Positions 1-8,975 of a stretch of 64,000 nt of DNA are shown one piece after another; the first letter of the stretch is position 1; each line of letters opens with the position of its first letter. The position numbers and the translations under genes are program-made. Location: assembly GCF_000227115.2 (NCBI RefSeq), contig NC_016483.1, positions 1,054,001-1,118,000 of the forward strand, given 5' to 3'. This DNA comes from Naumovozyma dairenensis CBS 421. Its lineage: Eukaryota > Ascomycota > Saccharomycetes > Saccharomycetales > Saccharomycetaceae. The notes below the pieces were generated by a model, which saw nothing but the letters and a program-made list of their open reading frames with translations, was not told the DNA's origin and made no database searches.

Positions 1-55
1 CAATCACTCACCCACCAGCTCACTTTTCTAATTTTACAATCAGGAATTCGACCAG

Positions 56-337
56 ATGAAGAAGCATCGTTTATGGATCGTAGACATGGTTGCCAAGGAT
101 ATTGAAAAAGATGATTTGGCTAAAAATGGACAAAAGCCAAGATTCACGAAACAAATTCAGTTATTCAGTGAAGGTGCTTATGTTTTCACGTTTATTGCTT
201 TGTTTGTGGGCAAATGTCCATTCTACCTTCCGTTACTTTGTAGTATTACCTTTATGTTTCGTGCAATCGGTACTATGGGTTCTTCACGTAATCAAAATCC
301 TTTTCGATTTTGGTATCATCTTCTAGGTTGGGCATGA
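56..337 (+). CDS. Unrecognised small ORF with membrane-like segments, possibly a gene remnant
   Basis: This ATG-started frame encodes 93 residues. A charged first third is followed by two hydrophobic stretches (about residues 41-53 and 55-68), so a small membrane protein or the tail of a larger one is possible. The frame is also open for a few codons upstream of the ATG, and sequence beyond the stop (about 440-550) looks weakly coding in another frame. I recognise no family. A decayed multicopy membrane protein gene of subtelomeric type is one guess, but nothing seen here proves it. Treat it as unverified. Confidence 0.3.
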   Translation: MKKHRLWIVDMVAKDIEKDDLAKNGQKPRFTKQIQLFSEGAYVFTFIALFVGKCPFYLPLLCSITFMFRAIGTMGSSRNQNPFRFWYHLLGWA

Positions 338-1589
338 ATCATTCTTTTGTAATTATTATATAGTTTGCATAAAAATTTAATCCTTAAAATAAAAAATACG
401 TCATTCTCATTTATTTGTTTGTTTGTTTGTTCAATCTTCTGAAAATTATCAACATGTAGGGTCTTCTACATTATCGGCTAAAAAATTACCTTTAATCCAT
501 TGGAATAGTTCCTATTTAGAGACCAATTTTCTATCTCGATTTGCATGCATGTAAACACTATCGATTTTGGTCACTCTCCGGTCTTAGCACTGCCTGTAAC
601 TTCCATTGGTTTTGATAAAAATCAACTGTTTAATTCTTAAGTGTATTAATTAAGGCCACACTAATAAGGTGACGCAAATTACCTGACGACACAAATTACC
701 TTTTCTTCTATTTTATTCACGACTTTTATTGTTTTACTATTTTTCAACTCTACTGTTTATCTATGTAAAACTTGGGAACTTTTGTTACCTTCCCTTTCCA
801 AAATGACGGGGGTAAAAGTTGATAATCAAAATCTAAGACAGTATCACGATATTGGATTTGGTGAATTATTTCTCACCTATAAGAGGCGGAGGATCAGAAT
901 GTCCCCACATAGACATATTTGGAATATTACCATCTCCAAGAACATCAAGAGTATCCACACGGTTCGTTTATCAACATTTTCCAACATTTCAAATTTTATT
1001 AAATTTTTTTTCACTTTAGGTTTCTCAATCTTGGATAAATTTTAAAAATCTAGATCTTCCTTATTAGGTATATTAAACTGCAGAATATAAACAAATCCAT
1101 AATTTCTTAACTCACCCAACTATGTTAGTGTTAGATGTAATCTACTTCTTATTGATAGTTCAGGGTTGTCTATTAATACGTTCAGGTATAATACATGTAA
1201 GTCTAGTATAATAGTTTCGGTTATATAATAAGCAGCTAGGATAACAATGGGATATGGCGAATACTTAAAGGGTTCTAAGATTGATAACGTTCTCTGAAAT
1301 AGCTTCAGTTGCCAAGTTCTCATTAAAAGTTCTTGAAAGGATCGTCAGGCTCGGCGTATCGCATTATGCGGGGAAGACACTTTAATATACTTCTCTTTAT
1401 ACTTGATTAGGTTGCAACTAATATTCAGCTATATTATCCCATTCTTAACACTATAAACCGAGGTATGGTTTAGGGCAATTAAATTAACCTCAAACAACAA
1501 CGATAATGATAATGATAATGTGGATGGGATATATTAAACATTAATTAATATTTTCTTTATATATTATATTACAAATAAATGAACCTGAT
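338..1589. other. Intergenic stretch without a supported gene
   Basis: Several short frames exist here, for example 782-1045 (+, no ATG start) and 1120-1323 (-), but none shows family resemblance or a convincing context. A segment at about 1195-1255 resembles the 3' half of a Ty1-type LTR and is listed separately. A short GATAAT repeat lies at about 1504-1520, just beyond the 3' end of ACF4. Confidence 0.5.
1195..1255 (+). repeat. Possible degenerate Ty1-type LTR fragment
   Basis: The order CTAGTATA, about 30 nt, then ATAACAATGGGAT matches the layout of the 3' part of a Ty1/Ty2 delta LTR (CTAGTATA, about 27 nt, then ATCAACAATGGAAT), recalled from knowledge of those elements. No target duplication or second end was found. 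A second scrap with the same kind of match lies beside the tRNA-Ser gene at about 32.55 kb. Confidence 0.25.
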
Positions 1590-2010
1590 TCATCTCTTGA
1601 AATAGCTGATAGGAATTCCATCCAAGTTTTGTAAGGCTGGGTTGTCGTCGTCATCGTCTTCTTCAGCTTCTAGCCGACTCGCATCTTGATCTTGATCAAT
1701 GTCGTAATCATAACTTTCCTTAATGTAATAGTTGTTTCGTTGTTTATTTTGGGATTCATCGAACTCTTGTTCTTCCATTTCATCAACATTTATTTCATTG
1801 AATTTATTTATAAGATTCCCTAAAAAAGTTCTATTATTCGAAGTAGATTTCAAACCTATACTTGCCTCATTGTTATTGTAATCATTATCTTCTTCTTCAT
1901 CCTCTACTGGGTCTATTTCCAAATTCTTATTCTGATTCATTCTAGTTCTGTTCCTGATGGTACTAATATCATCATTCTCACCTTCATATATAGTTTCATC
2001 TGTATTGCTC

Positions 2011-2056
<46 letters not shown>

Positions 2057-2693
2057 TAGAAACATTAGTAAAGAAATTACTTATATTTTTCTTACTTTTA
2101 ATAACGTTTGGTGAATTATTAACATCATTAATTCTTTTTTGAACACTTGATAACCATTTAGTGGCATTGTTAACGTTAATACTAGTGCTACTATGATTAT
2201 TCAGGCCTATTATCCCCAGGTTTCTACCGTTATTGCCATTGTTTATTTCACTTTCGTTTTCATTTAAAATATCATCACCGTTATAATTATCATCAGTGTT
2301 TAAAGATAATTTAAATTCATTTTCCAATTGTTTAAACTCATTTTTAGCTTTATTCAATAACGTTTCTAATTCAATGATTTGTCTTTGTTTAGAAGCCATT
2401 TGATAAATTAGATCCTGATCATTTGGCGCTTGTTGTTCTTCATCTGTTTCTTTGTTATTTTTGTCAGGGATCTTTTGATTATTATTGAATTTCTTTGGAC
2501 TTGATTCTACAGATATTGGGAATTGAATTGGATTAGCTTTCCTTGGGGAAGAAGACGGAGTTGTGGTAGGAGTAGAAGCATTTTTTGTTTTTTGTTGTTT
2601 GTTAACAATTGATAATTTTTGCAGTTCAATTGGTTGACTAACGATTCTTTCACCCGACTTACTACTGTTTGCGTTAAATTTATTCTTTAACAT
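1590..2693 (-). CDS. ACF4: Acf4-like protein (actin cytoskeleton)
   Basis: The gene encodes 367 residues, largely low complexity. The N-terminus is rich in Ser/Thr/Pro. A coiled coil at about residues 96-128 (QMASKQRQIIELETLLNKAK) is followed by a poly-Asn run encoded by a TTA/AAT repeat at about 2011-2053. The C-terminus is very acidic and ends in IPISYFKR. The assignment rests mainly on position: it is divergent from CSN12, with TMH11 beyond, the same trio as YJR083C-YJR084W-YJR085C in S. cerevisiae. Acf4 there is about 309 residues and is implicated in actin organisation. The ATG at 2693 is the natural start. The molecular function is unknown, and similarity by eye is limited to general character. 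Confidence 0.65.
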
Positions 2694-2929
2694 TTATTTG
2701 CTTGATTGATTAGATTGGATTACACAAGATACCCTTTTTTGAATCTCAAATATCTTTAGACCCTTTCCTTTATAATGATCCTGACATAGATACATAGTTA
2801 CATAGATACATACATATACATATATATACGCACGTATATACGTAGATGACTGCCTTACGTTGTATTGTGCGCTATCTTAAAAGAGAAGAAGAGAATGAAA
2901 GTGAAAATTTTTGAATTCGAATTCTCGAT

Positions 2930-3001
2930 GAATACAAATTCGAATACAAATTCGAATACAAATTCGAATACAAATTCAAATACAAATTCAAATGCAAATG
3001 C
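2930..3001. repeat. 12-bp tandem repeat, about six copies
   Basis: GAATACAAATTC occurs at 2930, 2942, 2954 and 2966, followed by two diverged units. Each unit contains the palindrome-like GAATNNNNATTC. Divergence rises toward the right end, as expected for an ageing array. Confidence 0.85.
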
Positions 3002-3081
3002 AAAGGCAAATGGAACAAACGTGGGATTTCTGTAGAAAAGAATTGAGAGAGACCACAAGTATATATATATATATATATACA

Positions 3082-3118
3082 TTATGTTATGTTATGTTAT
3101 GTTATGTTATGTTATGTT
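3082..3118. repeat. TTATG pentanucleotide repeat
   Basis: About seven exact copies of TTATG follow a TA dinucleotide run, in the ACF4/CSN12 intergenic region. Confidence 0.85.
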
Positions 3119-3285
3119 ACCTGCTTATCTCTGCTACCCGTGGATACATATACGGATCCCACTCTTAACGCACAATCTATTATTCTATCCGTGGCTGCCT
3201 GCACGGGTTGCTAGATGAGAAAAGAAGATATATTAAGAAACGTTTATGATGTTATAAGATATTATATGATGTTATATGATTAATT

Positions 3286-3287
3286 GG

Positions 3288-3318
<31 letters not shown>

Positions 3319-3324
3319 GTTAGT
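3286..3324. repeat. 8-bp tandem repeat GGTTAGTT
   Basis: About five exact copies lie 120-160 bp upstream of the CSN12 start codon. Confidence 0.85.
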
Positions 3325-3447
3325 CCCGTAGACCTGTAAAGATTGACTAGTTCGGGTGCCTATATTCATTCATCTGATTAAAGCATAACAAAACAACCAT
3401 AAATAATATATACTGGACAGACACATCCTGTCGTGGGCAAAAACAAG

Positions 3448-5097
3448 ATGGAAAAAGAACTCATTGATATTGCAGATTATTTCCAAATGAAAAAATATGA
3501 TGATGATTTCATCAATTTCATCACGTTTAGAAAACCGACCATCCAATCATCCTCAATGGAACCATCCAGCAAAAAAATATTTATTTTGAATGATGATAGC
3601 ACAGATGATGAAAAATTGACCATGTTCTACGAAACTACAATGAAGGCTAAAAAATTCATCGATGATGCAATGAATAACTATATGAAGAACAAAAAAAAGA
3701 TTAAAAATAAAAATAAAAATAAACTCAAGAATAAAAAAAATCTTTATCCAATAACATTACTATCATCAAAGGAATTCTTAGACACAATCATGTTACAATT
3801 GAAATCTTTAAATAGATTGGTAGAAAGAGATTCTTCATCAAATTGGTTAATCTTACCATTATTTATCGTAGCTAATCAAATTTTCAAAATTTTTTCACAA
3901 TTAAAAGATCAAGTAACTCATCCAAATTTAAAATTTAATATCAATTCAATACCAGATTGTAATAAATTACCAATTAAAACGAAAATCGTTAAAGAATTTT
4001 TGGAAGACTGTGCTCGTAATATTCATAGAAGTTTTTCATTATGTTTAAATGATAAAAATCCAAATTTGAGAAAAAATAAAAAAATTGGTATTATTTTATT
4101 CTCAAATTTAGAATTCAAAATTTATCATAAATTACAAAATAAAGATATGATTAAAAATTTAATTAAAGTTTTAAATTCAAATAATGTTCTCACGCAACAA
4201 CAACAACAACAAAATGCCGTAAACAATGCCGATTTGACAACTTTTTATAAAAGTCATGTGGTAATGTTTAATTATTTCATGGGTCAATATTATGGTTGTT
4301 ATGAAAGTGATTTCAATCTAGCTTGTAATTATTTAAATAATGCATTAATGGAATGTCCTGATCCAAAAAAAATAATAATTACTAGCCCTAGCACGATAAA
4401 TTCAATATGGCGAAGGTTATTGATCTTATTAATACCATTTACAATATTAACAAGAAAAACTTACCCTAATTTAGATTATATCCTTAATAATATCTTTATT
4501 AATATTGAAGATAATCATGCAAAGGAAATAAAAGACATTTTCCATCCAATAATACAATGTTTCAAAACTGGTAATTTACAAAAATTTGATGAAACTTTTA
4601 AACAGAATGAATATTTTTACTTGGAAAATGGAATTTACGTAGCAATGACTTTAATAAGAGAACTTGTCTTCTTAAAATTGATTAAAAATTGTTATAAGAT
4701 ATGGCTTACCATAAATGATGGTAAGAATAATAAATTCGTCATTCCCTTACCCTTCCTATTAATAGGATATTTGAAAAGTCTAGGAGCACAACAAGAACTA
4801 ATACAACAAATAGTCGTCGCAGATGATAATGATTCAGCGAGTGGCAGTCATCAAGAACAACAACAATCATCAGCACACCCAAGAGGGCAAAGGGAAACAC
4901 AGACAAGATATAAAAATAAAAAGCAATTGCCAATGACCTCGAAAGAAACGAGGGAACTGATCTTGGATGAAATTGAGTGCCATTTGGCAAATTTAATAAG
5001 TAAAAATTATATTAAGGGTTATTTGTCCCATGGTAATCGTTGTTTAGTAATAAGCAAAACTGTACCGTTTCCTAAATTAGCCACAAAAAATGGTTAG
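3448..5097 (+). CDS. CSN12: Csn12-like PCI-domain protein
   Basis: The first ATG at 3448 gives 549 residues; the frame is open for five codons upstream but without an ATG. The protein resembles Csn12 of S. cerevisiae (about 423 residues), a PCI-domain protein associated with the yeast COP9 signalosome and, with Thp3, with splicing and mRNA metabolism. Recognisable blocks are SFSLCLNDKNPNLRKNKK, where related proteins read C-x-N-D-R, then KSHVVMFNYFMGQYYGCYES and the helical repeat CNYLNNALMECP typical of the Thp1/Csn12 branch. The extra length is low complexity: a Lys/Asn-rich insert near residue 80, a Gln run near 254, and a Ser/Gln-rich insert near 465-490. The neighbours ACF4 and TMH11 support the assignment. 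Confidence 0.88.
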   Translation: MEKELIDIADYFQMKKYDDDFINFITFRKPTIQSSSMEPSSKKIFILNDDSTDDEKLTMFYETTMKAKKFIDDAMNNYMKNKKKIKNKNKNKLKNKKNLYPITLLSSKEFLDTIMLQLKSLNRLVERDSSSNWLILPLFIVANQIFKIFSQLKDQVTHPNLKFNINSIPDCNKLPIKTKIVKEFLEDCARNIHRSFSLCLNDKNPNLRKNKKIGIILFSNLEFKIYHKLQNKDMIKNLIKVLNSNNVLTQQQQQQNAVNNADLTTFYKSHVVMFNYFMGQYYGCYESDFNLACNYLNNALMECPDPKKIIITSPSTINSIWRRLLILLIPFTILTRKTYPNLDYILNNIFINIEDNHAKEIKDIFHPIIQCFKTGNLQKFDETFKQNEYFYLENGIYVAMTLIRELVFLKLIKNCYKIWLTINDGKNNKFVIPLPFLLIGYLKSLGAQQELIQQIVVADDNDSASGSHQEQQQSSAHPRGQRETQTRYKNKKQLPMTSKETRELILDEIECHLANLISKNYIKGYLSHGNRCLVISKTVPFPKLATKNG

Positions 5098-6088
5098 GAT
5101 GATGTCAGTACAACAACAAAAAAAAGATCTGACACTACGTCACACATCCTTATCTTTATATAGGCTAGTAATGAAAACATCCTTATCTGACTTTATGACA
5201 CTTTATATTCTTCATTACGTAACATATAAAATTGAAAAAGTATTGTGTGACGTACGTTACTTCCGTCCGTCAGCGAGCGGCGGAGCTCCGCGGATGACGG
5301 CTTGTAATAATTTTTTTTTTTCGATAATATTCCATGGAATTTACGTTTTGTGTGGAAGAAAGAAAGCGCACATTGAAACGCGATCCCACCAATGGAAAAC
5401 ATGACCTGCCTGCTCAAGTGGGTGAGTAATTCCTTGCACCGCACCGTTAGGACTAAGTAAGCCCCTCAAATCTACTTACGTACGAAGAAAGAAAATGTGG
5501 CGTCTTACCAATCAAATGAGGGGCGGATGGGGGGGGGATATTTAGTATTCTAAGTCACTGTCGTAGGAAATTTGAAGACGACTCCCAGAAATACGCCTAT
5601 ACAATAAAATACCCCTCTCTCACATACCGACAAGGCGTCATGCTCGAGTGGAAATTTTTTGGCTGTCACGTCTTATGTTTGTTTCTGCAGAGATTTAACT
5701 ACTTGCACTTACATAATATGTATGATGTTTGATTCCCTTTAATGAATGACCCACTTTGTAAGAAAAGAATATCTGAGTGTTCTACCACCTTGATTCAACA
5801 AAAGAGTCATTCACTGTTGAAACCACCCACTTAGGTTCGCTTGTAAAGATTATGAAAAACAAATTCGCCTGGTAGATAGGAGTATCTTGTTCTCGAGACC
5901 ATATATAAGTATCAAAGTATTACATTACTTATATCAATTCTTCTTTTTCGTTTTAACATGTATCTCTCTTTAGTAACATACTTTAGAATACCAAACAAAA
6001 AACATCTTACAACTCGACAGCTTAGACTTCAATCAAGCAAAAAAACAAAAGTTCCAAAATTAACAAACAAACTACATTTAAAACAAAA
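5098..6088. promoter_or_regulatory. Intergenic region, promoter of the 53-residue gene
   Basis: It holds no convincing ORF. A GC-rich patch at about 5264-5302 contains TCCGCGGA at 5287-5294, which fits the PDRE consensus TCCGYGGA, inside a short palindromic context (CGGAGCTCCG). A run of nine Gs lies at 5529-5537 and a TATA box at 5902-5908. From about 5940 to the ATG the strand is pyrimidine-rich and then A-rich, as in strongly expressed yeast genes. Confidence 0.6.
5902..5908 (+). promoter_or_regulatory. TATA box of the 53-residue gene
   Basis: TATATAA lies 187 bp upstream of the ATG at 6089. A T/C-rich tract and an A-rich leader without ATGs near the start follow, which is the usual layout of a TATA-driven, strongly regulated yeast promoter. 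Confidence 0.55.
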
Positions 6089-6250
6089 ATGGCCTTCTTA
6101 CAATTAGCATCCGAAGTTTCTCAACCATTCGTTATCCCAAGCTTGTCACCAGTTACTCCACAACCTTCAAGAAAAAACTCCACTAACATAGCGAGTGCAA
6201 CTACTACTCCAATTGTTCGTTCAAGAAACAACTCAATGTCTCTTTTATGA
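6089..6250 (+). CDS. Small Ser/Thr-rich protein, 53 residues, unrecognised
   Basis: The frame runs from ATG at 6089 to TGA at 6248-6250. The protein has a hydrophobic-leaning start (MAFLQLASEVSQPFVIP), a Ser/Pro/Thr-rich middle, and two Arg-x-x-Ser sites near PSRKNS and RSRNNS that could be kinase targets. It ends in MSLL. Codon choice (GGC, TCC, GTT, AAC, AGA) looks like a well-expressed gene. The A-rich leader and the TATA box 187 bp upstream favour a real, inducible gene over a chance frame. It lies between CSN12 and TMH11, where I know of no annotated S. cerevisiae gene. I do not recognise a family. Confidence 0.6.
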   Translation: MAFLQLASEVSQPFVIPSLSPVTPQPSRKNSTNIASATTTPIVRSRNNSMSLL

Positions 6251-6593
6251 GTTTAGAAAATATCATTCTATAAGCACAGAACAAAAAACAATTCAATAAG
6301 AAATGTTAACATATGACAATGATGATGTTGACATATCAAAAAAAAACAACAAAAAACGAAAATATTCTAACTCATAATAGACATTCTAATATATTCACAT
6401 TAAGCTGCATTTTCTCCCAAAAAAACAACAAACAAATTCATATGGAGATTTTTGGGGGTCAGGGATCTCGGAATCACAACTTATCATATCTCTTTTTTTT
6501 TTAAAGTATTTATGGTATTTATTTTAATATCTTTATCGATTTATAGATAGATAACAATCAAAATAATAATCATCTTTTCTTTATATTATATTG
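6251..6593. other. 3' region between two convergent genes
   Basis: AT-rich sequence with A and T runs, probably holding the terminators of the 53-residue gene and TMH11. A 63-residue frame at 6313-6504 is low complexity and not supported. Confidence 0.5.
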
Positions 6594-6911
6594 TTAATAG
6601 ATGGTAGATTTATAAAAATAATATAAACTACTTAACAATCCAAAACATATTAGAATAATAGGGACTTGCTTTTCAAAATTACTAGATACACCTCTAATCA
6701 TCCCTACCATAAATAACACTAAAGATGAATACAATGCAATGGAAATCCCTTGTGCTACATCTATTTTGTAACGAATTAAATATGCTGCTCTTGCAAATGT
6801 TGCAGATAAAGTAGTTCCACCAAGTAGAGATATTAGTGACCCTTTACGTTGGTATCCCATCATACCACCGCTTAAATTGACTAAAGTTAAAAATATAGCT
6901 GGATGATCCAT
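6594..6911 (-). CDS. TMH11: Tmh11, TMEM14-family mitochondrial membrane protein
   Basis: The ATG at 6911 gives 105 residues, the same length as S. cerevisiae YJR085C. The protein begins MDHPAIFLTLVNLSGGMMGY and has the family's Gly-rich helical segments, including GYQRKGSLISLLGG, a middle helix ending in ARAAYLIRY, and MVGMIRG followed by a last helix. TMEM14 proteins are small inner-membrane proteins; the human relative TMEM14C supports haem synthesis. The frame extends six codons upstream only through a TTG codon, so the ATG at 6911 is preferred. Its place beside CSN12 matches S. cerevisiae. Confidence 0.9.
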   Translation of the reverse strand: MDHPAIFLTLVNLSGGMMGYQRKGSLISLLGGTTLSATFARAAYLIRYKIDVAQGISIALYSSLVLFMVGMIRGVSSNFEKQVPIILICFGLLSSLYYFYKSTIY

Positions 6912-7382
6912 GTTTGCTCTTTCCGTCAAGATTACTGTGTAACGGTTTTTTTTTCCTTTGATTATTCTACGATATATAAAAAGAACATTTTAAATAAAAG
7001 GGAAGATGACTTGACAGGTTATTTCACTTGATTATGTAAGAAAAAATCATTAACTTATATACTTCGAGAAGATCCTCCGTCTTTGAGGGAGTTTAGATTT
7101 GTTGAAAACTAAGTTGTCTTTTTTTTTTTTTTTTGTCTTTTAATTATACCGGAGATATGCTTGATTTAGTAAGCTATTGTTATCTTTTATTTTATTTTTT
7201 ACCCCTCGATTATAACGGAATTAATAGAATTTTTTTTATGCGTTACTGACAGTACATAACAGTAAGTTACTGTTATGTACGTACAATTCATTTCTCTATG
7301 TAAAATTTACAAAAATATAGTAGTAATATATCTACAGATTATGTAATAATAATACTATCACAATATTGTTTTCATTTATTTT
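6912..7382. other. TMH11 promoter and HOM3 3' region, with a perfect palindrome
   Basis: AT-rich DNA with long T runs at about 7121-7134 and 7231-7238. The outstanding feature is the 29-bp inverted repeat at 7252-7280, described separately. No ORF is supported. Confidence 0.6.
7252..7280. repeat. Perfect 29-bp inverted repeat (14-bp arms, 1-nt centre)
   Basis: The left arm is GTACATAACAGTAA at 7252-7265, the centre is G at 7266, and the right arm is the exact reverse complement at 7267-7280. It lies about 103 bp past the HOM3 stop codon and 341 bp upstream of TMH11. It could form a hairpin in the HOM3 mRNA end, bind a dimeric protein, or be a remnant of a mobile element. Confidence 0.9.
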
Positions 7383-8975
7383 CTATAAATCTAATCTTTT
7401 AATTTGTTCTAAACGTTCATTAATGGCATGCTCAAAGTTTTCTTGTTTCTGCTCTTCTGTTTCTTGTATCTTCGCATCTAACAAGTTACGATGAATTGAT
7501 TGTAATGCCTTTATAGAGTCTACTTCATCAATAACACACGAAATATTTATTTCATTAGCACCTTGAGAAATCATTTCAATATTAATACCTTGTTCTGCCA
7601 ACGTAGTAAACATAGTACCTGCGATACCAATAAATTGTTTCATTTGTTTACCAACTAATGATACAATAGCCATTTTTTTAGTAACATCCACTCTACCTAA
7701 AACTTTTAATTTTTCCACGGCTTGTCTTAATGATTTCATTGAATCAGAATCTGGAATAGGTAAAGCCATTGAGACATGAACTTCTGAAGTAGAAATTAAA
7801 TCAACAACCAATTTATATTTATCCAATATAGTGAAAATTTGTGCCAAAAACCCATGAGATAAAGTTTTCTTGTTAGAATGGATATTCAACACAACTATAT
7901 CATTCTTTGTCGTGATGGCTGTAGCACCTCTTTTCTTTTTCTCAAAGAATGATGAACTTAATGTTTCAGGTGGGTGAGGTGGTGTACATTCACCCTTCTT
8001 AGCAACGTTATCAGGATAAATAATAGTACCTTCACCTCTTGGGTTTTGAACGTTTTTGATTCTGATTGGAATCTTTGCTTGAATAACTTGTTCCATTGTG
8101 AATGGATGAATAACTTCTGAACCATAATAAGTCAATTCAGAAGCTTCTTCAGGTGTAACACTAGCCAGTAGACGAGCTTGTGGGACCTTTCTTGGGTCCG
8201 CGGTAAATATACCATCAACTTCTTTCCAAACTTGTAATTCATCTGCATTGGCGGCAACAGCAATCAATGCAGCACACAAATCGGTATAACCACGTCCGAC
8301 ACCATTCAAAAGACCCATGGGAACTAAACCAAAGAACCCTGTGAAAACTGGGACTATCCGTTCTTTAGAATTCATAAACGGTTGTAATTTTTCCTTAAAG
8401 GCTTGGAAAAGGAATGTATAGAAACTGTTATCCAAAACTGTGGAATTGTAATCACTTGGAACAATATGAGTCAAATCGACATATTTAGCTTTACAACCAC
8501 GATCATTACATAATGCAGTAATGAACAGACAACTTAATTTTTCACCAACGGACATAACAAGGTCAATGGTACGTGTACTAACTTCACCAAGGATTTTTGA
8601 AGCTTCTAAATATTTATCCACCAATTTCAATTCTTTATTGGAATCATCAATTAATTTGGTTTGTAAGACGGCATTTTGAATATATCTTTCAGCATTATCG
8701 ATATGATCTTGTCTAATCATTTCAATGATTGGTTTGAAATCCATTTCTTGAGATGCAAGATCACAACATTTCAATAGCCTTGATGTAGTACCTTCTGCCT
8801 TAACGGATGAGGAACGAGCTGAACAGACGACGGCAACATTGTTATTATATTCTTTGTTATCTGGAGATGAATAGAATTTAATGATATCATCAACTATCTT
8901 AACGGGGAATTTACCAACTGAGGTACCACCGAATTTTTGAACAACCCAATTGGACGATGATGAACTTTGTAACAT
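7383..8975 (-). CDS. HOM3: Aspartate kinase
   Basis: Aspartokinase phosphorylates L-aspartate with ATP, the first step toward threonine, methionine and homoserine, in the cytosol. The protein has 530 residues (527 in S. cerevisiae). The N-terminal kinase motif VQKFGGTSVG is at residues 12-21. VGRGYTDLCAALIA and QVWKEVDGIFTADPR follow in the catalytic domain, and two ACT domains near residues 365-510 would bind threonine for feedback inhibition. The ATG at 8975 is clear. A Gcn4 site about 295 bp upstream fits general amino-acid control. No damage is seen. Confidence 0.97.
   Translation of the reverse strand: MLQSSSSSNWVVQKFGGTSVGKFPVKIVDDIIKFYSSPDNKEYNNNVAVVCSARSSSVKAEGTTSRLLKCCDLASQEMDFKPIIEMIRQDHIDNAERYIQNAVLQTKLIDDSNKELKLVDKYLEASKILGEVSTRTIDLVMSVGEKLSCLFITALCNDRGCKAKYVDLTHIVPSDYNSTVLDNSFYTFLFQAFKEKLQPFMNSKERIVPVFTGFFGLVPMGLLNGVGRGYTDLCAALIAVAANADELQVWKEVDGIFTADPRKVPQARLLASVTPEEASELTYYGSEVIHPFTMEQVIQAKIPIRIKNVQNPRGEGTIIYPDNVAKKGECTPPHPPETLSSSFFEKKKRGATAITTKNDIVVLNIHSNKKTLSHGFLAQIFTILDKYKLVVDLISTSEVHVSMALPIPDSDSMKSLRQAVEKLKVLGRVDVTKKMAIVSLVGKQMKQFIGIAGTMFTTLAEQGINIEMISQGANEINISCVIDEVDSIKALQSIHRNLLDAKIQETEEQKQENFEHAINERLEQIKRLDL

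Larger units (their letters stand above)
2694..3447. promoter_or_regulatory. Divergent ACF4/CSN12 promoter crowded with microsatellites
   Basis: The 754 bp between the two start codons carry four different tandem arrays: a 12-bp unit GAATACAAATTC repeated about six times (2930-3001), a TA run (about 3061-3079), TTATG about seven times (about 3082-3118), and an 8-bp GGTTAGTT unit about five times (about 3286-3324). No gene is visible. Confidence 0.7.

Noticed and set aside
2011..2053. Leucine-rich plus-strand frame opposite ACF4
   Set aside because: It is the reverse reading of the poly-Asn repeat inside ACF4.
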